Assembly (NCBI GenBank): GCA_963830545.1
Contig: CAWHMK010000001.1
Coordinates: 124,001-188,000 of the forward strand
DNA length: 64,000 nt
Direction of reading: 5' to 3'
Source of the DNA: DATGJX01 sp963830545
Lineage (GTDB): Bacteria; Vulcanimicrobiota; Vulcanimicrobiia; Vulcanimicrobiales; Vulcanimicrobiaceae
This document shows positions 58,183-64,000 of this stretch, piece by piece. The notes below the pieces were generated by a model, which ran no database searches, was not told the DNA's origin, and saw only the letters and a program-made list of their open reading frames with translations. How positions within the stretch are numbered: position 1 is the stretch's first letter; each line of letters begins with the position of its first letter. A program made the position numbers and the translations under genes.

Positions 58183-61100
58183 TCAGCATGACGATCGATC
58201 CGGTAACTGACGGTGGCGATGCCCGCGCCGATGGCAAGTTCCCGCAAACGCGCGTTGCGCGCCAACCCGTTCGAAAGCGCCGGCTGCTCGCCGCGCTCTT
58301 GCGCCATGCGCAGCACTTGCGCGAGGTGCAGGGGCTTGCGGTGCGCACCCTCTTCGATTTGATGACGGCAACTGAAACCGTCGGCGACGATCAACGACGA
58401 ATCCGGCGTTTCGCGGACTTTGGGAAGAATGACGCGTTCGCCGCACTGCTGCGAAACGCGATACCGGTCGCCGGCCTCATAACCGAAACTTCCCGCCATG
58501 CCGCAGCAGCCGGAATCCGGAATCTCGACCTCGAGCCCGAGCTTTTCCATCACCGCGCGGTCCGCTTCGTACTTCATCACCGCGTTCTGATGGCAATGCA
58601 CTTGCACGAGCGCGCGCTTGCGCAGTTTGGGTACCTGCCAATGCCAGTTTCCGGCCTTGTTTTCCAGAAATTCGGCCAGCGTGTACGTTTGCTGCGAGAG
58701 ACGCTGCGCGTCGAGGTCGTTCGGAAACATGTTCACGAGCTCGTCGCGGAAGGCCGCTATGCAGCTGGGCTCCAGGCCCACGATCGGCGTGCCGTCGCGT
58801 AGATAGGGCTCCATCGTTCGTATTGCGTCTTTAAAGAAGGCCTGCGCCAGCGTCAGGAATCCATAATCGAAGAACGGCCGGCCGCAGCAGACTCGCGTCC
58901 TGGGCACGACGACGTCGTATCCGAGCTCTTCAAGTGAAAGCGTCGCCGCAATCGCGACTTCCGGCGTGAAGTAGGTGTTGAACGTATCGGCCCAGAGGAC
59001 GACGCGGCCCTTTGCGTTTTGGGACTCGAACGGCACCCGGTGAGTGGTGGCTGCGTGTTTGGACCACCAGCGATCGAACGGAACGGCCGCAAATCGCGGC
59101 AGTCCGCGTTCCGGTGCAATCCCGCCCAGCGTTTTCAGGGCCGAAGACAGAAACGGCGCGGACAACACGCCGTTCACGACGTCCGGTGCCTGCGCGGCAA
59201 TCGGCGCCCAGATTGGGATGAGACCCATTGCGTACGCGGACGGCGGCCGCACGCGCCCTTGATAATAATGCGCGAGGAACTCGGCCTTGTAGGTTGCCAT
59301 GTCCACTTGCACGGGACAGTCGCCCTTGCAGCCCTTGCATGCCAAGCACAGATGCAGCGCATCGTGCAGCTCGGCATTTTTCCAGGTGTGTTTCATCGGG
59401 CCGCTCGGACGCATCATTTCCTGCAGTAGACGCGCGCGCCCGCGCGTGGAATGCTTCTCTTCACGCGTGGCCATGAAGCTCGGGCACATCGTGCCTCCGT
59501 CCGTGTGACGGCATTTTCCGATGCCGAAGCACCGGTTCGACGCTTCCATGAAACTGAAATTGTCTTGCGGAAATTGGAAATACGAATCCACGTTTATCGG
59601 CGTATAGTCCGTGCTCTCGCGCAGGTTCGAATCAAGCGGATACGGATCGACGAGTTTACCGGGATTCATCTTGTTGGCGGGATCCCAGATCGCCTTGAAC
59701 TCGCGAAATGCGGTTGTGAGTTCCTCGCCGAACGCTTTGGGCAGCAGCTCGCCCCGGCCTTGACCGTCACCATGTTCGCCGGAAGGAAGTCCGCCGTACG
59801 AAACGACGAGATCGGCGGCCTCCTCCATGAACGAGCGAAACTTCCTGATGTTTTCCGAGGTCCGGAATTTGAAGTCGATACGGCAATGAATGCATCCCTG
59901 CCCCCAATGACCGTAGAAGGTTCCGTCATAGTCGAACTTCGCGAGCAATTTCTCGAAGTCGCGCAGATAATCGCCGAGCACGTCGGGCGCAACCGCGGCG
60001 TCTTCCCAGTTCGGCCAACCGCCTTCACCGCCCAGTCCTACGGGCATGCGCGCCGTGCTCGCACTGTGGCGGCGAATTTCCCATACCGCCTCTTGCTCGT
60101 CCATGTCTTCGATGAGTTTGAAATTCGCCTTCGTCGGCGTTCCCAGCAAACGAGAGCGTAACGCCTGCGCCTGCGCATCGGCATCGCGCTGCGAGTCCGC
60201 GCCGAATTGCACGACGACGAACTCGCGGCCCTCCGGCAGCATATAGCGTCCGCCGAAGTTCAACTGCTTCTTGTCCAGATTCGCGATGACGTGGCTGGAG
60301 AAGAACTCGATCGCTATCGGTCCGTATTCGTGCAGCAGCGGTACGATATCGCCCGAACTCCCCAAATCCGGAAAGCCCAGAACGACCAGCGAGTTTTTCG
60401 AAGGCTTGTGCACCAACCGCAGTTTTGCCTCGAGCGTCAGCGCGCACGTGCCTTCGCTGCCAACCAGCGCGCGCGCAACATTGAAGCCGTTCTCGGGAAG
60501 CAGCATGTCCAGACTATAACCGGACACCAGCCGCGGAATGTTTGGGAACCGTTTGCGTACCGCAGTTGCATATCGGTCGCGCAGCTCCCGCAGCCGGGCA
60601 TAAATTTCGCCGCGGCGTCCTCCCGCCGAGAATAATCTCGTTCAGGTCCGTATTGCTGAGTTGCGCCAACCCGCATGCGCAGGCCGTCATACGTCAATAC
60701 GTCGAGTTCGACGACGTTTTCAGCCGTACGCCCAGCCATCAGCGCATGCGTGCCGCAGGAATTGTTTCCGATCATTCCGCCGATCGTGCAATGATCGTGC
60801 GTCGCGGGGTCGGGACCGAACGTCAAACCGGATCTTTCGTGGGCGGCGCCGCGAATCTGATCGCAGATAACGCCGGGCTGAACGCGCGCCGTCAAATTCT
60901 CGGCGTCGATTTCCAATATGCGATTGAGATATTTTGACGTGTCTATGACGACCGCCGCGTTGCAGCACTGCCCTGCCAAACTCGTTCCGCACCCGCGGCC
61001 GAGAATCGGAACCGCGTGTTCGCGGCAAACGGTCACCGATCGTTCGATATCCTCGGCACTTCTGGGTATGACGACGCCGATGGGCACTTGGCGGTATACC

Positions 61101-61202
61101 GACGCGTCGTACGCGTACATCGCGCGGTCGCTTTCCGAAAAGCGAACTTCGCCCGCGACAGCCTTCGCGAAGCGCCGTTTCCAATGCGCGCAAATCACTC
61201 AC
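58183..61202 (-). CDS. FAD-linked and Fe-S oxidase (D-lactate/glycolate dehydrogenase-like; three frameshifts)
   Basis: A fused GlcD/GlcF-type protein of about 1000 residues. FAD-binding part: RGCGTSLAGQCCNAAVVIDT, FGPDPATHDHCTIGGMIGNN and SCGTHALMAGRTAENV. Fe-S part: CRHTDGGTMCPSFMATREEK, CLACKGCKGDCPVQVD, then two CCG domains (RVCCGRPFFDYG, SGCCGMAGSFGYEAGD). It would oxidise D-lactate, glycolate or a related 2-hydroxy acid and pass electrons to the chain. Frame breaks: near 61162-61163 (GG, one extra), 60655-60662 and 60619-60627 (GGG, one extra); each is repaired by one base. GTG at 61202 gives VSDLRALETALRE, the likely start. The end is uncertain; the reading frame continues into the PoxB gene. 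Confidence 0.8.
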
Positions 61203-61259
61203 CGCCCTAGGTCCTTCCCGGCGGGCGCAGCCTAACACGCGGGGGGCGCTCCGTCGCTA

Positions 61260-61985
61260 ATGGGGGCGCCTCGGCATTCCGAACGTAAGTTATCGCAGAG
61301 TCTACTCGTGGATCGCTTTAGCATTGGCCGCAATCGCGGGATCCGTAGATGGGACCGGTTACCTGCTGCTCTATCACATTTTTACTTCGCACATGAGCGG
61401 CAACACGGTGGCGATGATGCTGCACGTCGCAACCGGAAATTGGCATGAAGCCTGGCGCCACATCGAACCTATCGTCGTCTTCTTTTGCGGCATCGTCGCC
61501 GGCATGCGCTTACCGATCTGCTGCTCGCGCGGCGCGTCGCCCGCATGTTCGCAATCGTTGCCGCCTTGGAACTGTTGCTGTTGGCAGTCTTTTTTATCCG
61601 CGCGCATTCGCCGGAGCAGTGGCTGGTCATATGGCCGGCAAGCGCGATGGGCGTACAAAATGCCATGCTCCGACGAGTCGGCCATCATCGTGTGCGCACG
61701 ACGTTCATCACGGGCATGCTCACGAATACCGCGCAGGGACTGCTCGAAACGGTGCAGGCGCTGGCCGCGCGCAGCGGCGAGTTCAAGCAGAAGTTCGCCG
61801 ATTTCGCGTTCTACGGCGGCATTTGGCTCTGTTTTGCATGCGGGGGAATTCTGGCCGCGGTGATTTTCGTGCGCCATGGGGCGCTCGCGCTGCTGCTTCC
61901 ACTCTCGGGGTTGGCAGTACTGATCGCCTACGATCTGGTCTCGCCCATCACCACGGCGCCGGCCGAGCAGGCATCGGCGGAGTAA
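61260..61985 (+). CDS. YoaK/DUF1275 membrane protein (two frameshifts)
   Basis: A protein of about 242 residues with 6 or so TM helices: ALALAAIAGSVDGTGYLLLY, HMSGNTVAMM, FFCGIVAG, then ALTDLLLARRVARMFAIVAA, MGVQNAMLRRVGHHRVRTTF and GIWLCFACGGILAAVIF. SGNT, GVQNA and TTFITGMLTN are DUF1275 motifs. Breaks near 61262-61266 (GGGGG, giving MGRLGIPNVSYRRVYSW if one G is dropped) and 61503-61506 (one base missing). Inner-membrane protein of unknown function, often next to redox or stress genes. Confidence 0.7.
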
Positions 61986-62007
61986 TGCGGGTATGTTCCA
62001 ATCCGCT

Positions 62008-62106
62008 ATGACAGAATCGTTGGTCTTCCTACTATGCGGTTTCGGCGTGCTCATCACCGCCGTCATGTACTTCGGCGGAATGCACGAATCCAATCGGCGC
62101 GCATAA
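62008..62106 (+). CDS. 32-residue single-TM peptide
   Basis: A small open frame MTESLVFLLCGFGVLITAVM + YFGGMHESNRRA with one TM helix and a charged C-terminus, 22 bp after the DUF1275 stop and just before the rpoB terminator. The fit to a membrane micropeptide is good, but no family is known and no clear ribosome site precedes it. Confidence 0.4.
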   Translation: MTESLVFLLCGFGVLITAVMYFGGMHESNRRA

Positions 62107-62155
62107 GCCCGTTCAGCCGAAGCCGCTCGGGTGCTTCACGCACGCCGAAGAATGA

Positions 62156-62186
62156 AAAAAGAGCGGTGTTTGACACCGCTCTTTTT
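62156..62186 (-). terminator. Rho-independent terminator of rpoB
   Basis: A 14-bp stem AAAAAGAGCGGTGT / ACACCGCTCTTTTT with a 3-nt loop; on the minus strand it begins 2 bp after the rpoB stop and ends in a T-run. It can also serve the plus-strand genes before it. Its position shows that rpoB transcription is meant to stop here rather than continue into rpoC. Confidence 0.9.
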
Positions 62187-62188
62187 CG

Positions 62189-64000
62189 TTAGAACTCTTC
62201 TTCCGGTTCGTGGAGTTCGGATTCTTCCTCATCCTCACCGTACGGCGAGGCTTCCTCGGCAACGTCTTCGTCCTCTTCCTCGAGCACGTAGCCTTGTTCT
62301 TCTTCCTCGACCTCTTCGACCGGCTCTTCCTCGACCTCGAGATCCTCTTCGAGTTCGATCGTGCCGCCTCGAATGCCGGCGCCCGCTACCTGCATTTCGG
62401 CTTCGGCCGATCCCATCGAGCCGCCGACCGGTCCGGTGACGATCGGTTTGGAATCGTCGATTTCTTCCTCTTCCTCTTCCTCTTCCTCGGGCGCTTCGAC
62501 CTCGCCGATTTCACCGATGACGGCCGTCGCGCGCTGCGCCTCGGCTTCTCTCTGTGCGGCGGCGGTTTGCGTCATGCGCGGATCTTCGTCGCCCATGAGC
62601 AATCCTATCTCTTGCGCGCGCTCGCCCATGTCGTCGTCCTGAATGCGGATCTCGACTTCCTCGCGGTTTTCCGTGAGCACTTTGACGTCGAGCGCGAGCG
62701 ATTGCAGTTCTTTGATCAGCACTTTGAACGACTCCGGAACGCCAGGCTCCATCACGTTCTCGCCCTTGACGATCGCTTCGTACGTCTTCACGCGTCCGAC
62801 GACGTCGTCGGACTTGACCGTGAGCAGCTCCTGCAGCGTGTACGCCGCTCCGTAAGCTTCGAGTGCCCAGACTTCCATTTCGCCGAAGCGCTGGCCGCCG
62901 AATTGCGCCTTGCCGCCCAGCGGCTGCTGCGTGATCATCGAGTAGGGACCCGTCGAACGCGCGTGGATCTTGTCGTCGACCAAGTGCGCCAGCTTGAGCA
63001 TGTAGATCATGCCCACGGTAATCGGCCGGGAGAATCGGTCGCCCGTGCGGCCGTCGCGCAGCCACGTCTTGCCGTCCGCCGGCAAGCCCGCGTCCTGTAA
63101 CCACTCCGCGATGTCCTCGGCGTGCGCGCCGTCGAATACCGGCGTCGCGATATTCATGCCGAGCATGCGCGCCGCCCAGCCGAGATGCGTTTCCATGATC
63201 TGCCCGAGGTTCATGCGCGAGGGAACGCCGAGCGGATTGAGGACGATATCGACCGGTGCGCCGTCTTCCATATAGGGCATGTCTTCTTCGGGCAGTACTT
63301 TGGCAATGACGCCCTTGTTGCCGTGACGGCCCGCCATCTTGTCGCCCTGCAGAATCTTGCGTTTCTGTGCCACGTAGACGCGCACGAGGTGGTTCACGCC
63401 CGGAGAAAGCTCGTCGCCGTTCTCGCGCGAGAACACCTTCACGTCGATGATCTTGCCTTTTTCGCCGTGCGGAACTTTGAGCGAGGTGTCGCGTACTTCG
63501 CGCGATTTCTCGCCGAAGATCGCGCGCAGCAAGCGCTCTTCCGCGGTCAGTTCCGTTTCGCCCTTCGGCGTGACTTTGCCGACGAGAATGTCTTCCGGAC
63601 GCACTTCCGCGCCGATGCGGATGATGCCGCGCTCGTCGAGATCCTTGAGCGAATCTTCGCCGACGTTGGGAATATCGCGGGTTATCTCTTCCGGCCCGAG
63701 CTTCGTGTCGCGCGCTTCGCACTCGTATTCCTCGATGTGAATAGAGGTGAAACGATCGTCTTTGACCATGCGCTCGCTGATCAGAATCGCGTCTTCGTAG
63801 TTGTAGCCTTCCCACGGCATGAACGCGACGAGCACGTTTTGGCCGAGCGCGAGCTCGCCTTCGTCGGACGAGGGGCCGTCGGCGAGAATCTGTCCCGCGA
63901 CGACGCGCTCGCCGAGTTCGACGATTGGACGCTGGTTGATGCACGTGCCCGCGTTGCTGCGCGTGAACTTGAGCATGTCGAACGTCTTTTCCGTGCCGTC
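62189..64000 (-). CDS. rpoB: RNA polymerase subunit beta, C-terminal part, with long acidic tail (5' end outside window)
   Basis: The last ~604 residues of RpoB. Landmarks: QNVLVAFMPWEGYNYEDAIL, GDKMAGRHGNKGVIAKVLPE, PHGEKGKIIDVKVFS, YSMITQQPLGGKAQFGGQRF, GEMEVWALEAYGAAYTLQEL. After the usual end (ESFKVLIKELQSLALDVKVL) there is a tail of about 160 residues, the last ~110 of them very acidic, with runs such as EAPEEEEEEEEEIDDSKP and EEEPVEEVEEEEQGYVLEEE. The tail is in frame and ends LHEPEEEF with a normal stop and terminator. The frame is open to the right edge. Confidence 0.97.
   Translation of the reverse strand, partial: DGTEKTFDMLKFTRSNAGTCINQRPIVELGERVVAGQILADGPSSDEGELALGQNVLVAFMPWEGYNYEDAILISERMVKDDRFTSIHIEEYECEARDTKLGPEEITRDIPNVGEDSLKDLDERGIIRIGAEVRPEDILVGKVTPKGETELTAEERLLRAIFGEKSREVRDTSLKVPHGEKGKIIDVKVFSRENGDELSPGVNHLVRVYVAQKRKILQGDKMAGRHGNKGVIAKVLPEEDMPYMEDGAPVDIVLNPLGVPSRMNLGQIMETHLGWAARMLGMNIATPVFDGAHAEDIAEWLQDAGLPADGKTWLRDGRTGDRFSRPITVGMIYMLKLAHLVDDKIHARSTGPYSMITQQPLGGKAQFGGQRFGEMEVWALEAYGAAYTLQELLTVKSDDVVGRVKTYEAIVKGENVMEPGVPESFKVLIKELQSLALDVKVLTENREEVEIRIQDDDMGERAQEIGLLMGDEDPRMTQTAAAQREAEAQRATAVIGEIGEVEAPEEEEEEEEEIDDSKPIVTGPVGGSMGSAEAEMQVAGAGIRGGTIELEEDLEVEEEPVEEVEEEEQGYVLEEEDEDVAEEASPYGEDEEESELHEPEEEF

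Overview
The window is high-GC DNA from a Gram-negative bacterium. It carries two large TonB-dependent outer-membrane receptors, many secreted proteins and lipoproteins, an ECF sigma/anti-sigma pair, and the RNA polymerase genes rpoB (3' part) and rpoC. The gene mix would suit an uncultured soil lineage such as Eremiobacterota/Vulcanimicrobiota, but that placement is a guess from gene content only. There is no CRISPR array, rRNA, complete mobile element or recognisable tRNA. Many genes overlap their neighbour by ATGA/GTGA. At least 14 apparent single-base frameshifts interrupt otherwise well-conserved genes, several of them in homopolymers. They look more like uncorrected long-read errors than true pseudogenisation, so such genes are annotated here as one locus each.

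Region by region. 1-1.2 kb: the end of a YcaO gene overlapping tfuA, a peptide-backbone modification pair. 1.2-11.1 kb: a CAP-domain protein, two paralogous Spy-like periplasmic proteins, a SpoIIE-type phosphatase with an RsbW-like kinase domain, a nuclease/helicase of the TM0106 type, a Fpg/Nei glycosylase, a cysteine-desulfurase-like enzyme and a lipoprotein. 11.2-14.6 kb: an aromatic amino-acid operon on the minus strand. It has a promoter, a 25-residue leader peptide rich in Phe/Tyr/Trp, a terminator hairpin, a PheA-DAHP synthase fusion, a collapsed 79-codon aroA, aroH and tyrA. This reads as a classical ribosome-mediated attenuator. 14.6-24.4 kb: TonB receptor 1 with a divergent AraC regulator and a 24-bp perfect palindrome between them, a SNF2 helicase, a cupredoxin/phosphoesterase/ECF sigma/anti-sigma operon, and two small unknown genes. 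24.5-38.1 kb: an acyl-CoA ligase, then a tight minus-strand operon of TonB receptor 2, a BNR-repeat protein, an FAD oxidoreductase, an S9 peptidase, a cyanophycinase-like S51 peptidase and a permuted NlpC-like protein. This looks like a peptide-scavenging locus.

38.2-44.2 kb: a LuxR-type AAA regulator, then a selenoneine-type pair, senB (TIGR04348 glycosyltransferase) and senA (EgtB-like), arranged head to head, and a YraQ/ArsP-type permease behind senA. 44.3-48.3 kb: rpoC with its own promoter. 48.4-62.1 kb: about 14 kb of unrelated genes on both strands (DUF4097, ArsB, a Thr-rich protein, hydrolase, DUF5069, dehydrogenase, envelope proteins, tartrate dehydratase-like, DUF2971, PoxB-like, FAD/Fe-S oxidase, DUF1275, a 32-residue membrane peptide). 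62.2-64 kb: the 3' part of rpoB with a long acidic C-terminal tail and its own terminator. The usual rpoBC operon is therefore split.

A palindromic/direct-repeat element of about 42 bp (core TCGACAAGCTC, ending in ATGAC) occurs in intergenic DNA near 8.85-9.0 and 44.2 kb. It is also present in frame inside at least three enzymes (helicase, cysteine-desulfurase-like, SenA).
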